Of a stretch of DNA of 64,000 nucleotides, positions 20,495 to 31,186 are shown piece by piece (within the stretch, counting starts at the first letter, position 1; the number at the start of each line of letters is the position of its first letter). The stretch is taken from the NCBI RefSeq assembly GCF_023586365.1, contig NZ_CP097759.1, forward strand, positions 186,001 through 250,000. The letters run 5' to 3'. Both the position numbers and the translations under genes were made by a program. This DNA is from Blochmannia endosymbiont of Camponotus sp. (lineage in GTDB: Bacteria; Pseudomonadota; Gammaproteobacteria; Enterobacterales; Enterobacteriaceae). Under the pieces are notes generated by a model that worked only from the letters and a program-made list of their open reading frames with translations, was not told where the DNA came from and made no database searches.

Positions 20495-20875
20495 TTAAAT
20501 ACTAAAACTTTCACCGCACCCACAGGAATGTTGAGCCTGAGGATTATTAAATTTAAACATATGATTTAATCCTTCTCGTACATAATCTAATTCGGTTCCA
20601 TCGACAAATGGCATGGCGTATAGTGGCACGAATAATTTAGCGCCGTTACGTTCATACATTAGGTTATTATCGTCTAATGACATAACTTTATCCATGAGAT
20701 ATGTAAATCCTGCGCATCCTGATTTTTTTATGGTTACTTTTAATCCTAATATATTAGGATCTTTATTTTTTAAGTGAAGAATTTGTTGCGCTGCCGCATC
20801 AGTTAGTGTTAGGCCATTCCAAGAAATATGTTTTTTGGATATGCAGTGTATAATTTTTTTGACATCATTTTTCAT
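20495..20875 (-). CDS. sufA: A-type Fe-S carrier SufA
   Basis: SufA carries assembled clusters to target proteins. I place the start at 20875 (126 residues; E. coli 122): an AAAGGAA ribosome binding site precedes that ATG at a good distance, while the upstream in-frame start adds 13 unrelated residues. The three cluster-binding Cys are present, one in KKSGCAGF and two in the C-terminal SCGCGESF. First gene of sufABCDSE, so the operon promoter must lie in the gap upstream. Confidence 0.96.
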   Translation of the reverse strand: MKNDVKKIIHCISKKHISWNGLTLTDAAAQQILHLKNKDPNILGLKVTIKKSGCAGFTYLMDKVMSLDDNNLMYERNGAKLFVPLYAMPFVDGTELDYVREGLNHMFKFNNPQAQHSCGCGESFSI

Positions 20876-21363
20876 GATAAATTCCTTTGAATTTATTATG
20901 CAACTATTTATCATAGTAAATACTCAATTGTTTTTGATTGCATAAATACATATAAAATTATAAAAATGTGTACGTAAGGATATGACTCTACATATCTAAT
21001 TATATTAGAATGATAATTTATCATCATATATTCATTTTTATAAATTTCCATGCACATGTAATGATTATTTGAAATTTAGCGCAGTATCTATTTTAATAAA
21101 ATTGTGCATAAAGACAGGTTTTATAGTATCCTTCTACCATTGATTTTCCTATTTTAAATAGTAAAAATGCAACTAATTTGAAGATTCCTACTATAATATA
21201 ACATATTATAGTAGCATATATAAGTGATTAATTTTAAAAAATTAATCGCAGATATTTCATATGAATCTAGTTATAATTAATACATATAATCACATATATG
21301 TAATTATGTTAAAAATCTTAAAAACTTAACGAAAATTAGAGCTCAGTCAAAATTAACAGTGAA
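20876..21363. other. Gap upstream of the suf operon
   Basis: No gene seen. Expected to hold the suf promoter (minus strand) and the 3' end signals of lplA. I could not identify an IscR, OxyR, Fur or IHF site by eye. Confidence 0.4.
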
Positions 21364-22380
21364 TTAAGATATTGTTTTGATTAACCAATTAGAAACCTCT
21401 GATAATTCTTTTTTGTATTGAGGCCAGCTTTGCATCCATTCTTTACAGCAACGTAGAATGCTTTTACTGTTATATGGGATACCTACTAATTTTGCTGCTA
21501 ATATTTCTAAAGGACCTGGGTCTAAACTGTCAGTAAAAATGTGGCTACGATGAATGATTCCACGCTCTATGTCGCAATGTAATGTTACGCTGCCCCAATC
21601 AAAACGGGTATCCAATTGATGCGTAAATGCAGGAGCGCTACCAAAATTCCAGTTCCAGTCACGTTGTTTGCTGAATTGTTGAAAAAATTCTGGGATTTTA
21701 CAGAAATTATCTATAGATAATATTTCTGGTTTTACTCTCATACCATAATGCTGGAAAAATGCTTCTGTTAATCCTCGACATACTTCTTGGTGATTAATAC
21801 CAGGTTTGAATTCATTTAAATTAGCAACTCTTGATCGAATAGAGGTAATCCCTTTGGTTTTTAATTTTTTAAAATCTGGATTAAGATAATAAGCGAGTTT
21901 ATCAATATCAACGTGTAAAAGTAATGTACCGTGATGAAATTTACGTCCAGATGTTTCACGATATGCAGACCCACTAATTTTACGTTCTCCATTCGCTGTA
22001 CGTATGACAATATCATTTCGCCCAGAAATAATAGCCTGAATTCCAATATAACTTAATCCATTCAAAACTATATTATAGGACACGCTCTTATCATAATGTT
22101 CTTGAGTAGAAATAAAAGTAAAACAAGTGTTGCCTAAATCATGAAACACAGCGCCGCCCCCGCTATTTCTTCTAGCTAATTTAATTCCATCTCGTTCCAT
22201 ACGACGAGTATTACATTCTTTCCATGCGTTTTGAGCGCGTCCTATAACTACTGTATTTTGATTTCTCCATAAAAATAGTATAGATTGATTTTTAGGTATG
22301 TTTTTAAAAATATATTCTTCAAGTGATAAATTAAACCAGGGATCGTAAGAGTCAGATAATAATAATCGCAAAGAACACAT
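21364..22380 (-). CDS. lplA: Lipoate-protein ligase A
   Basis: LplA activates free lipoate with ATP and attaches it to lipoyl domains. The 338-residue product has the E. coli length. The N-terminal domain carries [12 protein letters not shown] for lipoate binding and [12 protein letters not shown] with the active Lys; the C-terminal accessory domain is complete. It is not next to suf or phe genes in E. coli, so this is a rearranged location. The obvious client in the window is SucB, with its lipoyl Lys at residue 44. No lipA or lipB is in the window, so salvage versus synthesis cannot be decided here. Confidence 0.98.
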   Translation of the reverse strand: MCSLRLLLSDSYDPWFNLSLEEYIFKNIPKNQSILFLWRNQNTVVIGRAQNAWKECNTRRMERDGIKLARRNSGGGAVFHDLGNTCFTFISTQEHYDKSVSYNIVLNGLSYIGIQAIISGRNDIVIRTANGERKISGSAYRETSGRKFHHGTLLLHVDIDKLAYYLNPDFKKLKTKGITSIRSRVANLNEFKPGINHQEVCRGLTEAFFQHYGMRVKPEILSIDNFCKIPEFFQQFSKQRDWNWNFGSAPAFTHQLDTRFDWGSVTLHCDIERGIIHRSHIFTDSLDPGPLEILAAKLVGIPYNSKSILRCCKEWMQSWPQYKKELSEVSNWLIKTIS

Positions 22381-22736
22381 AGCTTCTCCTTTGTCAATAC
22401 TTAATATTTAAGCGCAAATCTTATATCTGAAATACAATTATACTATCACTAATAATAGTCATTATTAAATTATTTTTTATTAAATTATCAGCATTGAAAA
22501 CAAATTTTTATATATATTTTTTAATTTATAAATTATATATAACGAACACAAATAGTTCAATGAATGGTAATGAATATAAGTTTCATCATTATTTTAAATA
22601 TTATTACAATAAAATATATTATCTATTATGATAGAGATATTATATTTTATATATAAAACAGTTAAATATTTTTTATATAAATTTAAAATCTTTATTCAAT
22701 GAATTTTAAGACAAGATATAGGTATTTTTATTTTTT

Positions 22737-22776
22737 TAGATAATTAATGCTATATATATATAGCATTAATTATCTA
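22737..22776. repeat. 40-bp perfect palindrome
   Basis: Twenty-base arms meet without a spacer; each half reads as TAGATAATTAATGCTATATA or its complement. As RNA it would form a long hairpin on either strand, but neither side is followed by a T tract, so it is not a classical terminator. Confidence 0.85.
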
Positions 22777-22849
22777 TATGCATATCTACTATGTGTAGTA
22801 TACGAGTTTTTTTATTCTTGAAAGGTTAAGCGATTACAAGAATTAAAGG

Positions 22850-22879
22850 GCATATATATATATATATATATATATATGC
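22850..22879. repeat. (AT)13 microsatellite framed by GC
   Basis: Thirteen AT units at 22852-22877, flanked by GC on both sides, giving a 30-bp palindromic tract about 95 bases past the pheT stop. Likely length-variable between isolates. Confidence 0.9.
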
Positions 22880-22973
22880 AATACATTGATCTACAACTCA
22901 TTTATTGATCATTTTCGTTAGAATAATATGAAAACAGGATTTAAACACGATAATAATAACAATACAAATATTA

Positions 22974-25367
22974 TCATCTCAAGGTGCCGTGGAAACGTTT
23001 TTTCAAAATTATCGAACATTTGTTAACAATATCAGAAATTTCTTCTTCTTTTAAAGTATGGGTTTTACTTTGTAAAAATAATCTAATAGTAAAACTTTTA
23101 AAACCTTTTGCAATATTTTGGCCTTTGTAAACATCAAATAACTTGATGTCAATTAATTGATCTTCGTTAGCAATTTTTTTACATTCAGTAATGACAGATT
23201 CTGAGGCTACCTTGTTTGGTACGATTATAGAAATATCACGGAAATTTTTAGGAAATTTAGAAATGGTAGTAATTTTAGATGATATAAATTGAGAAATCAT
23301 ATTCCACGACAATTCGAAGACGAGCGCCTGTGAACGTAAATTTAATTTCATTTGTATAGTAGGATGAATCATTCCAATATATCCAATACATATATTTTTC
23401 AAATAAATTGCTGCACTTTGCCCGGAATGTAGTGCGGGATGTGTATATTTTTTAAATCTAACATAATGTAACTTATTAGTTATGTTTAATACAGCTTCTA
23501 CATCTCCTTTTATATCGTAAAAATCTACTGGATATATTTTTTTCAGATCCCAGTGTTCATTAAATCTGAGTCCGGATCGTATACCAGCTATCATCAAATT
23601 TTGATTTACTTGATTTTCAGAATTTTTTTGTGGAATAAAACATATACCGCTTTCAAATAATTTAATTTGTTTTTGTTGTCTATTTTGATTATATATTACT
23701 GTTTTGATTAATCCAGACCATAAAGATAGCCTCATAGTAGACATGTCTAACGTAATTGGATTTTTTAAAATTAATGGAATTTTTTGTGGGTGTAATAATT
23801 TTTGAATATCATAACTTACGAAACTATATGTTATTATTTCTTGATAACCGCGATCTATTAATAAATTTTTTACTCTTGATAACGGTATGGTTGATGGATG
23901 GGACCGATCTGTTATTAAGTTTGTGAAAAGAGAAACACGAGGGATATTGTTATATCCATGAATACGTGTTATTTCTGCTATCAAATTTTCTTCTATAGAA
24001 ATATCAAAACGCCAAGTTGGTGGGAGTATTTTCCAGCTGTTGTTTAAAAATTCTGATTGAAAACCAAGTCGTTTTAAAATATGTGTGATTTCTGAATCTA
24101 AGATACGAAATCCAATAATTTTGTCTAATTTATCTCGATTTAATATAATATTGGTAGGTTTTGGCAACATACTTTTGTGAGTTATGTTTATTATCGGACC
24201 AGGATAACCACCACAGCTTTTTATTAATAATGAGGTGACACGATCTAAAGCTAATTTAGATATACTTGGATCGACTCCTCGTGCATAACGAAAGGAATAA
24301 GGATCATGCAGATGATATAAAGCGGATTGACTCGCGATAACAGACGGAGTAAAAAAAGCAGATTGTAACATTATATGACGAGTTTCAGAACAAATAGAAT
24401 ATTTATTTGGAGTGATTGTTCCAGCGATTGATAATGGTTTTTTACAATCAGAGATGACTATTGTATTTGGGAATAGTTTTAAATAATTATCATTAGATAA
24501 TGTCAGAATTTCTCCGATTTCGGAAATACGTATACGTATTATGTTACCATCAATTTTTTTATAATCAAACACATGAATCGGATGTCCTAGTTCTAGTAAT
24601 ACATAGTTAACAATATCTATAACTATATTAACTGCACAGATTCCGCAGCGACGTAATTTTTCTGCTATCCATAAGGGCGTGGGGGCGGTAACATGAATAT
24701 TTTTTAAAATTCTTCCTAAGTATTGCGGGCATGCATCCGGAGCTTCAATAGAAATAGGGATAGTATCATTAATTGTTGGAATAATTGATTCTATTTTTAT
24801 TTTTTTTAATTTTAAATGATTTATAGCTGCTATTTCTCTAGAAATTCCGATTATACTAAGACAATCTCCTCTATTAGGAGTAATGTTGATTTCAATAATA
24901 TTATCATTAAGACGTAAATAGTTATAAAAGTTTTCTCCAATAGGCGCATTTACAGGCAATTCTATTATACCTACTGTGTGATTAATGATTCCTAATGTTG
25001 AGAAAGAACATAATATCCCTTCTGATTGTTTACCTTGTATCGTTTTTGATTTAATTTTACGTCCATTTGGTAATATTGCTCCTATTTTAGCAACAACTAC
25101 TCGAATATTTTTACGACAATTAGAAGCATCACAAACAATATTTAATAATTCATCATCACCGTTATTGACTTTTGTTATCCATGCATTATGCAAATTAGGA
25201 TGTATTTTGCATTCTACAATTTCACCAATAACTATTCCATAGAAAATATTAGTAACAGGTTTTAATTCATTAACTTTAAATCCAGCCATGGTTAATTGAT
25301 CAGCTAATTCAATGCTACTAATGGGTGGATTTGTCCATTCGCGTATCCACATTTCACTAAATTTCAT
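22974..25367 (-). CDS. pheT: Phenylalanyl-tRNA synthetase beta subunit (editing site degenerate)
   Basis: The 797-residue product matches E. coli PheT (795) along its length: N-terminal OB-fold tRNA-binding domain, B3/B4 editing module (about 210-400), B5, and the C-terminal anticodon-binding domain (about 700-797). The editing module is odd. Compared with the E. coli sequence I recall, the GGIFGG loop reads AGTITP, the Glu of LLECAFF (E334) is Gln in MLQSAFF, and the TDASHRYERGVDP segment reads [13 protein letters not shown], so Thr354, Ala356, His358 and Glu360 are all replaced. Aminoacylation should be intact; hydrolysis of Tyr-tRNA(Phe) probably is not. It starts directly after the pheS stop. 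Confidence 0.96.
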   Translation of the reverse strand: MKFSEMWIREWTNPPISSIELADQLTMAGFKVNELKPVTNIFYGIVIGEIVECKIHPNLHNAWITKVNNGDDELLNIVCDASNCRKNIRVVVAKIGAILPNGRKIKSKTIQGKQSEGILCSFSTLGIINHTVGIIELPVNAPIGENFYNYLRLNDNIIEINITPNRGDCLSIIGISREIAAINHLKLKKIKIESIIPTINDTIPISIEAPDACPQYLGRILKNIHVTAPTPLWIAEKLRRCGICAVNIVIDIVNYVLLELGHPIHVFDYKKIDGNIIRIRISEIGEILTLSNDNYLKLFPNTIVISDCKKPLSIAGTITPNKYSICSETRHIMLQSAFFTPSVIASQSALYHLHDPYSFRYARGVDPSISKLALDRVTSLLIKSCGGYPGPIINITHKSMLPKPTNIILNRDKLDKIIGFRILDSEITHILKRLGFQSEFLNNSWKILPPTWRFDISIEENLIAEITRIHGYNNIPRVSLFTNLITDRSHPSTIPLSRVKNLLIDRGYQEIITYSFVSYDIQKLLHPQKIPLILKNPITLDMSTMRLSLWSGLIKTVIYNQNRQQKQIKLFESGICFIPQKNSENQVNQNLMIAGIRSGLRFNEHWDLKKIYPVDFYDIKGDVEAVLNITNKLHYVRFKKYTHPALHSGQSAAIYLKNICIGYIGMIHPTIQMKLNLRSQALVFELSWNMISQFISSKITTISKFPKNFRDISIIVPNKVASESVITECKKIANEDQLIDIKLFDVYKGQNIAKGFKSFTIRLFLQSKTHTLKEEEISDIVNKCSIILKKRFHGTLR

Positions 25368-26375
25368 TTAAATATCCTTATATTGCTTAAATTGATCAAG
25401 AAATTGTAAATCATTTTTAAAAAAAACTCGTATATCGTCAATGTTATATTGCAGCATTGTTAATCGTTCTATTCCTATTCCAAAGGCAAATCCTGAAAAT
25501 TTTTTTGTATCAATGTCAACATGATGTAATATTTTGGGATGTACCATGCCGCATCCTAAAAGTTCTAACCAATTTCCAGTTTCTTGTTTCATTACATCTA
25601 TTTCCGCCGATGGTTCTGTAAATGGAAAATAAGACGGTCTAAAACGTAAAATAATATCCTTTTCAAAAAAGTTATATAAAAAATCATACAATATTTTTTT
25701 TAGATAACTGAAGTTAACGTGAGAATCCACCATTAATCCTTCCATTTGATGAAACATAGGTGTATGATTTTGATCGTAATCTTTGCGGTATACTCGTCCA
25801 AAAGAAATGATACGAATTGGGGGAGTTTTATTAGTCATTGCACGTATTTGAACGCCGGAGGTGTGTGTACGAAGTAAACGTTTTTCGTCAAACCAAAAGG
25901 TATCATGTTCATCTCGGGAAGGATGATATTTAGAAATATTTAAGGAGTCGAAATTAAAATAATCATCTTCAATTTCTGGACTATGTATTATGGAGAATCC
26001 TAAAGTGTTAAAAAAAATCTTCATGCGTTTTATAGTACTTGTTATTGGATGATGTGTCCCTATATCCGATAAACGTCCTGGTAAAGTAACATCTAATGTA
26101 TCGGTGATTAAGGTGTTTTTTATATTTTTTGATTGTAAAATATTTTTTTGTTCAATAAATAATGTGTATATATCTTTTTTGGCTTGATTAATAGCTGCGC
26201 CTAATTTAGGTTTAATATCTGATGGGGTATCATTAATATTTTTAATATGTTGATTCAGGTATCCTTTTTTGCCTAAAAATTTAATACGTATTGCTTCTAA
26301 CGCATCTATATTATTAGATTGCATTATATTTGATTTTGCTAGTATAACTAATTTTTTTACCAGATCTAATGACAT
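25368..26375 (-). CDS. pheS: Phenylalanyl-tRNA synthetase alpha subunit
   Basis: Catalytic subunit of PheRS, 335 residues (327 in E. coli). An N-terminal coiled coil (about 1-90) precedes the class II core. Motif 2 lies around [19 protein letters not shown] and motif 3 is [13 protein letters not shown]. The stop directly precedes the pheT start. The pheM leader peptide and attenuator that control pheST in E. coli were not found in the 187-bp upstream spacer; only an 8-bp hairpin is there. Confidence 0.98.
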   Translation of the reverse strand: MSLDLVKKLVILAKSNIMQSNNIDALEAIRIKFLGKKGYLNQHIKNINDTPSDIKPKLGAAINQAKKDIYTLFIEQKNILQSKNIKNTLITDTLDVTLPGRLSDIGTHHPITSTIKRMKIFFNTLGFSIIHSPEIEDDYFNFDSLNISKYHPSRDEHDTFWFDEKRLLRTHTSGVQIRAMTNKTPPIRIISFGRVYRKDYDQNHTPMFHQMEGLMVDSHVNFSYLKKILYDFLYNFFEKDIILRFRPSYFPFTEPSAEIDVMKQETGNWLELLGCGMVHPKILHHVDIDTKKFSGFAFGIGIERLTMLQYNIDDIRVFFKNDLQFLDQFKQYKDI

Positions 26376-26389
26376 AAATACCCTCGTGT

Positions 26390-26407
26390 CACTATATTTA
26401 TATAGTG
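26390..26407 (-). promoter_or_regulatory. Hairpin in the pheS leader
   Basis: Perfect 8-bp arms (CACTATAT / ATATAGTG) with a 2-base spacer, 15 bases upstream of the pheS start. No Phe-rich leader peptide or T tract accompanies it, so it is not a clear attenuator. Its closeness to the start could affect translation. Confidence 0.3.
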
Positions 26408-26562
26408 CTGTTTTTATTAATTTAATATATATAATTAATAGTTGCGTGATATTTTTAATTTGATTAATTGTATTAATTATTAAATTTTATTAATACCAAT
26501 TTTTGTTGTATTATTATTATGAATTTAATATTTCATAAACATGTATTTCTGATTGAGTAGAT

Positions 26563-26925
26563 TTATGTATGTTCGAGATTAATCTTTGCTTTATCGATTA
26601 AGGCAGAGAAAGTCTTTTTATCAAAAATAGCTATATCAGCAAGCATTTTTCTGTTAATACACACATCAGATTTTTGTAATCCATGGATTAAGTAATTATA
26701 AGACATGCCATATTTACGTGATGCGGCGTTGATGCGGCTAATCCACAATCGACGAAATAAACGTTTCTTCTGACGACGATCGCGATAAGAATATTGTCCA
26801 GATTTTATAACTGATTGATAGGCAACACGATAAGTACGTGATCTTGCGCCATAGTAACCAGCTGCTTGTTTTAAAATTTTTTTATGGCGAGCGCGGGCTA
26901 CTACACTATTTTTTACGCGTGTCAT
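26563..26925 (-). CDS. rplT: 50S ribosomal protein L20
   Basis: L20, 120 residues (118 in E. coli), essential early in 50S assembly. The basic N-terminal extension ([19 protein letters not shown]) and the globular [26 protein letters not shown] block are conserved. In E. coli L20 represses translation of rpmI-rplT from the same mRNA. It keeps the infC-rpmI-rplT order, 73 bp after rpmI. Confidence 0.98.
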   Translation of the reverse strand: MTRVKNSVVARARHKKILKQAAGYYGARSRTYRVAYQSVIKSGQYSYRDRRQKKRLFRRLWISRINAASRKYGMSYNYLIHGLQKSDVCINRKMLADIAIFDKKTFSALIDKAKINLEHT

Positions 26926-26998
26926 ATGTATTACTCTCCTAGTAATGTAAGCGATGGCATATATTGAAGTTTGACCTAATAATTAAGACAACATTAAT

Positions 26999-27196
26999 CT
27001 ATATGTATGGTAAATACTTCATAATTGTAGTTGCATAAATTTTAGGGAGTATAGATTTGTGACGTAAATGACGTTTATGTTTTGTAGATTTCTTTGTTAA
27101 AATATGTCGCATATAAGCATGTCTATGTTTATATTTCCCTAAAGCTGTTATTTTAAATCGTTTGCTAGCTGCTTGAAGTGTTTTAATTTTACGCAT
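26999..27196 (-). CDS. rpmI: 50S ribosomal protein L35
   Basis: L35, 65 residues as in E. coli. KIKT near the N-terminus, AASKRFK, and the basic [16 protein letters not shown] stretch identify it; the C-terminal part is more diverged but ends in the conserved LPY. It lies 62 bp after infC in the usual infC-rpmI-rplT order. Confidence 0.97.
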   Translation of the reverse strand: MRKIKTLQAASKRFKITALGKYKHRHAYMRHILTKKSTKHKRHLRHKSILPKIYATTIMKYLPYI

Positions 27197-27258
27197 AAGC
27201 TAATCTCTATAATTTTTAATTATATGTGCTAACGCTAGTATATAGATACTATAAATTA

Positions 27259-27798
27259 TTATTTCTTTTTTGGCGCTAAAATCATAGTCATTTGGCGCCC
27301 TTCAATTTTGTTAGAGAAAAATTCTACTGTTGTTAACTCATGTAATTCATGACGTATTCGGTACAATATCTTTGCGCCAAGTTGGTGGTGTACCAACTCT
27401 CCTCCTCTAAAACGTAAGGTGATTTTGACTTTATCCCCTCCATTAAGGAATTTAATTAAATTACGCAATTTGACTTGATAGTCTCCTTCATCAGTGCCTG
27501 GTCTGAATTTTATTTCTTTAACATGAATCACCTTTTGTTTTTTCTTTTGTTCTTTCGTAGACTTATTCTTTTCGTATAAAAATTTACCGTAATTCATAAT
27601 TCTACACACAGGTGGATCGGAATTAGGGCTAACTTCAACTAAATCAAGACCGATGTCTTCGGATTGCTTCAGCGCTTCATATAAACTAACCACACCAATT
27701 TGTTTTCCGTCTACTCCGGTTAGACGGACTTTTTTAGCACTAATTTCTCTATTAATACGATTTAATCGTATTGATTGTATTTTTTTTGCGGATTTAAT
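27259..27798 (-). CDS. infC: Translation initiation factor IF-3, AUU start
   Basis: IF3 prevents premature subunit joining and checks the start codon. The ORF that begins at GTG 27693 is truncated: the frame stays open upstream and encodes the missing N-terminal residues, with [18 protein letters not shown] matching the E. coli N-terminal domain. No ATG, GTG or TTG is available at the right place; an ATT codon at 27796-27798, followed by Lys exactly as in E. coli, is the start. This gives 179 residues (E. coli 180). GGAGG at 27810-27814, inside the end of thrS, is the ribosome binding site. The rare AUU start underlies IF3 autoregulation in E. coli and seems conserved here. Confidence 0.93.
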   Translation of the reverse strand: MKSAKKIQSIRLNRINREISAKKVRLTGVDGKQIGVVSLYEALKQSEDIGLDLVEVSPNSDPPVCRIMNYGKFLYEKNKSTKEQKKKQKVIHVKEIKFRPGTDEGDYQVKLRNLIKFLNGGDKVKITLRFRGGELVHHQLGAKILYRIRHELHELTTVEFFSNKIEGRQMTMILAPKKK

Positions 27799-27804
27799 AA
27801 TATG

Positions 27805-29031
27805 TTATTCCTCCATTTGATGAAGACTGTAACTGTTAATTTCGCGTAGTAATTTTTTTATAAATATGTCAATATTACAGTTTTTTAATGTTTGGCCTCG
27901 ATATGTACGTATAGCTACTGTATTTTGGTTCATTTCTTTATTTCCGCAAATTAACATATAAGGTACGCGTTGTAAGGTGTAATAACGAATTTTAAATCCT
28001 ATTTTCTCATTTCTCAAGTCTACTTTTGTTCTTATTTTTTTATTTACTAGTTTTTTTTCTATAACAGAAATATATTCAGATTGTTGATCAGTGACATTCA
28101 TGAGTACAACCTGCGTTGGGGCTAACCATGTTGGGAAAAATCCTGCATATTCTTCTGTTATTAAACCAATAAATCGTTCCATGGAACCAAGGATCGCTCT
28201 ATGAATCATTACGGGGACTACGCGATTATTATGGTGATCGATATAATGTGCATTTAATAGATTTGGCAATGAAAAATCCAATTGTATTGTACCACATTGC
28301 CAAGTTCTATCTAAAGAATCAAGTAAAGCAAATTCTATTTTAGGCCCATAAAATGCGCCATCATTAGGTTGATATTGAAATGAAATATTATTGTGTTGAA
28401 GTGCAGTAGATAAATGTTGTTCTGCCGTATCCCATGTCGAATCTGTACCAATTCGTTTGGTAGGGCGAGTAGATAATTTTACTAAAATTTTTTTAAAACT
28501 GAATGTATTATATACATCATACATCATCTTAATGCAATGGTTCAATTCGTCAAATATTTGTGTTTTTGTACAAAAAATATGACCATCATCTTGGGTGAAT
28601 TCTCGTGTTCTCATGAGTCCATGTAAAGATCCAGATGGTTCGTTTCTATAGCAATTTCCAAATTCAGCTATACGACAAGGCAAATCTTTATAAGACTTAA
28701 TTCCCTGATTAAAAATTTGAATATGTCCTGGACAATTCATCGGTTTAATACAATAGTCATGACTTTCTGAAGAAGTAGTAAATATATGTTCATGGTAATT
28801 ATCCCAGTGGCCTGTTTTTTTCCATAATGTATGATTAATCATGGCAGGGCTTTTCACTTCTTGATATTCATACACTTTAAGTTGCGTTCGTATAATTTTT
28901 TTTAATTCTTGTAATAAAATCCATCCATTTTGATGCCAAAATACCATACCGGGAGCATCTTTTTGTGTATGGTATAAATGTAGTTGTTTCGCAAGGTTGC
29001 GATGATCATTTTTTTTAGATACTTGTGACAT
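27805..29031 (-). CDS. thrS: Threonyl-tRNA synthetase, core only (TGS and editing domains lost)
   Basis: The 408-residue ORF covers only the class II catalytic domain and C-terminal anticodon-binding domain; E. coli ThrRS has 642 residues. It begins just before the [16 protein letters not shown] helix that opens the E. coli catalytic domain. Motif 1, the zinc-site Cys in MNCPGH, motif 2 ([18 protein letters not shown]), HIFC, the second zinc His and motif 3 ([15 protein letters not shown]) are all intact, so aminoacylation is expected. An in-frame TAA at 29050-29052 blocks any longer form, and no good ribosome binding site precedes the ATG. Decayed remains of the missing editing domain lie immediately upstream. 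Confidence 0.95.
   Translation of the reverse strand: MSQVSKKNDHRNLAKQLHLYHTQKDAPGMVFWHQNGWILLQELKKIIRTQLKVYEYQEVKSPAMINHTLWKKTGHWDNYHEHIFTTSSESHDYCIKPMNCPGHIQIFNQGIKSYKDLPCRIAEFGNCYRNEPSGSLHGLMRTREFTQDDGHIFCTKTQIFDELNHCIKMMYDVYNTFSFKKILVKLSTRPTKRIGTDSTWDTAEQHLSTALQHNNISFQYQPNDGAFYGPKIEFALLDSLDRTWQCGTIQLDFSLPNLLNAHYIDHHNNRVVPVMIHRAILGSMERFIGLITEEYAGFFPTWLAPTQVVLMNVTDQQSEYISVIEKKLVNKKIRTKVDLRNEKIGFKIRYYTLQRVPYMLICGNKEMNQNTVAIRTYRGQTLKNCNIDIFIKKLLREINSYSLHQMEE
27810..27814 (-). promoter_or_regulatory. infC ribosome binding site
   Basis: GGAGG on the minus strand within the last codons of thrS, 11 bases before the proposed AUU start (8 before a second, adjacent ATT). It supports translation beginning at an AUU rather than at the internal GTG. 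Confidence 0.75.
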
Positions 29032-29600
29032 ATTTTTGTGAGTTATACTTTATTATTTTTAGTTCTATAAAGACTACAAATACGTGTAATTTTTAATTTT
29101 ACTGTTTTTTATCCAGTAAAACTCAGAAATTTTAGATAATTTAAAATTCTGATAACCCTGATGTTTAAGTATGTATAGTCCATGATATATATTTATGTAT
29201 TTTTCATGATAATATAACCTGGCATGTTCAATAGGGTAAATATTTTTCATTTATAATTAATATTTTATATTTTTTCAGAAAATGATAGAGAAAGTTTCTT
29301 TATTTTTCTTGTAGATAGAATTAGCTATAATATTTGTATTTTTATTAGTAAGCATTAGCCGTGTTTCCTATAATTACTAGGTTATCTTTAGAAAGGTAAT
29401 TAATATAAGATCTATGTCATAATAAAATCCTATGTTTGTTATTGGATTGCAATCTATTTGGTTGCATTATAATAGACTAATTTTTTCATTGCGTGTCTTG
29501 ATAAATATGTATAAGAAAGTAATCGCTGCCATTTTACATCATATTCTGTATAATAAACTCCAATGTTTAAATTATGATGTATTAAATCGACAATATCAAT
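29032..29600 (-). pseudogene. thrS: Decayed 5' part of thrS (editing domain relic)
   Basis: Reading the minus strand toward thrS, three colinear segments still match E. coli ThrRS. Segment 29549-29445 reads ...LLSYTYLSRHAMKKLV... where E. coli has RHSCAHLLGHAIKQLW. Segment 29436-29407 reads NIGFYYDIDL for DNGFYYDVDL. Segment 29241-29074 reads YPIEHARLYYHEKY, then INIYHGLYI for the family VDMCRGPHV, then NFKLSKISEFYW for HFKLMKTAGAYW. Spacing fits: GFYYD is 423 bases from the DHR codons against about 370 in E. coli. Stops and frameshifts interrupt it. His77, Cys182 and His186 are replaced and the position of His73 is lost. The TGS domain was not recognised. Confidence 0.88.
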
Positions 29601-29880
29601 ACACTTAACTATTGTCTGATTAAATAAATAATTTTTTATATAAATTTAGACGCGTACCTCGATAAACTTATAGAAGAGATAGACAATAATTGTATGATTT
29701 TTCGTTTCGCAAGGTTGTCGCAAGTATTCATGATTTACTCATACTATGAATATCATATACCGGTCATCTCTTGTAATAGAATTAAATGTTTTAAGTCTAT
29801 TTTTTAAATTTTTCATTGGATGCTCTACATATAAGCCATGTAGAATCATTAAATATTAAATATACAATAGTATACTTAAT

Positions 29881-29933
29881 ATTTATTCTGATCACATCAT
29901 AGGGATAAATATTTATTCTGAATAAAATCATAG
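29881..29933. repeat. Imperfect direct repeat, two copies of about 23 bp
   Basis: Two copies beginning ATTTATTCTGA and ending ATCATAG start 30 bases apart (29881 and 29911), with differences in the middle. Non-coding. Confidence 0.6.
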
Positions 29934-31167
29934 AGTACTTGTAGAGATTTTAAATTTATTGATGTTTATAAAATATTTTCCCCTCGCATAGTAACACCTA
30001 TTTCATTCTATCATAATATTATTATATGTGAAAAATATAAAATTCTAAAAACTATGTTTAATTTAATTGATGTGTTTTAAATGATTAATAATAATATTAA
30101 TTTTTAATTAATACATATATATTTCATAAGAAGTGTATAGAGGTTCATATTTAGAAGTGGATTCTTTTTTATGTTTTACCAAATGCTGGAGTTTATAATC
30201 AGTAGTTATGTTGTCTTTGGATTTGATCAGTCTATTTGTAGCAGATTAATAACTCTTGCTATCTTGAGTTTATAAAGATTATGAGTTTTTAAAAATAGAT
30301 AATAATTTTTTAATTAATTATTTAATACATTTAATATTTTAAATCAAGGTAATTCTGTATTTAAATTGTTCATTAACATACATTAAAAATCTAATAAAAT
30401 GCAAGATAGTTTAAGTTTATTTAAAATAAAACACATTAGATTTTTTTAAATAAAATGAATATTTATAGGTAACTAATATATATCTATTTTTGGTTTACTA
30501 TATAAAGATACAAGGTACTACTTTTATAGTGTTTCATATGCTTTATCGTATTATATTGTTTATTTAAATAATCATATTTTATCATTATAATTCTTGATAC
30601 ATTTACTGATGTAAGATTGCAATATTATTAATATGGTTTTTTATAGAAGTAAACGTATTAATCATAATAAGTTATGATATACGTAATATAAATATAATCC
30701 ATCAACAATTGTCATTTAATATGATAATATTGATGGACATGAATAAAAGTTCAAAATCTATATAATAATAAAATTTTAGATGATAACAAAAATGATAGAT
30801 ATTCAACAAAGTTTAGAAAATCAATAAATATTATTTTTTATGATTTTTGAGTTAATTTTTATATTGTAAGTTATTTTAGGATTATATTCTTATTTATTAA
30901 TTGGTATTGATCTTAGTAAACTTTAATTGTCAAAACATTAAGTGTTTGATTTAGCCATACCGTATGTATGATAATTTTTACTATAATTAGTATATTTTGT
31001 ATTATTAAATTTATATATTTAAATTTTGATTAAAAATTTTTTAAACAGATATCATCATGATTATAGTAATTTTAAAAATTGTAAGCATTCCTAATTGCAT
31101 TAAAAATAAAATCCATTCAAGATTTTTACATGAAATATAAAATTTAGGTATATTTTTTAAAAAAAAT

Positions 31168-31186
31168 AATTTCCAATTAGAAAATT
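31168..31186 (-). terminator. kdsA intrinsic terminator
   Basis: On the minus strand, AATTTTC and GGAAATT pair over 7 bp (one T-G) around a 5-base loop and are followed by a run of T (A run 31159-31166 on the plus strand). It lies 37 bases after the kdsA stop. Confidence 0.55.

Larger units (their letters stand above)
22381..22973. other. 593-bp gap between pheT and lplA
   Basis: No gene recognised; ihfA, which follows pheT in E. coli, is absent and left no remnant I can see. The gap is dominated by a 40-bp palindrome (22737-22776) and an (AT)13 tract framed by GC (22850-22879). Confidence 0.5.

Noticed and set aside
26376..26562. pheM leader peptide/attenuator upstream of pheS
   Set aside because: No short frame with consecutive Phe codons and no terminator with a T tract was found in this spacer; only a simple 8-bp hairpin is present.
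27259..27693. infC annotated from GTG 27693 as a truncated IF3
   Set aside because: The upstream frame is open and encodes the missing N-terminal domain back to an ATT start with a ribosome binding site.
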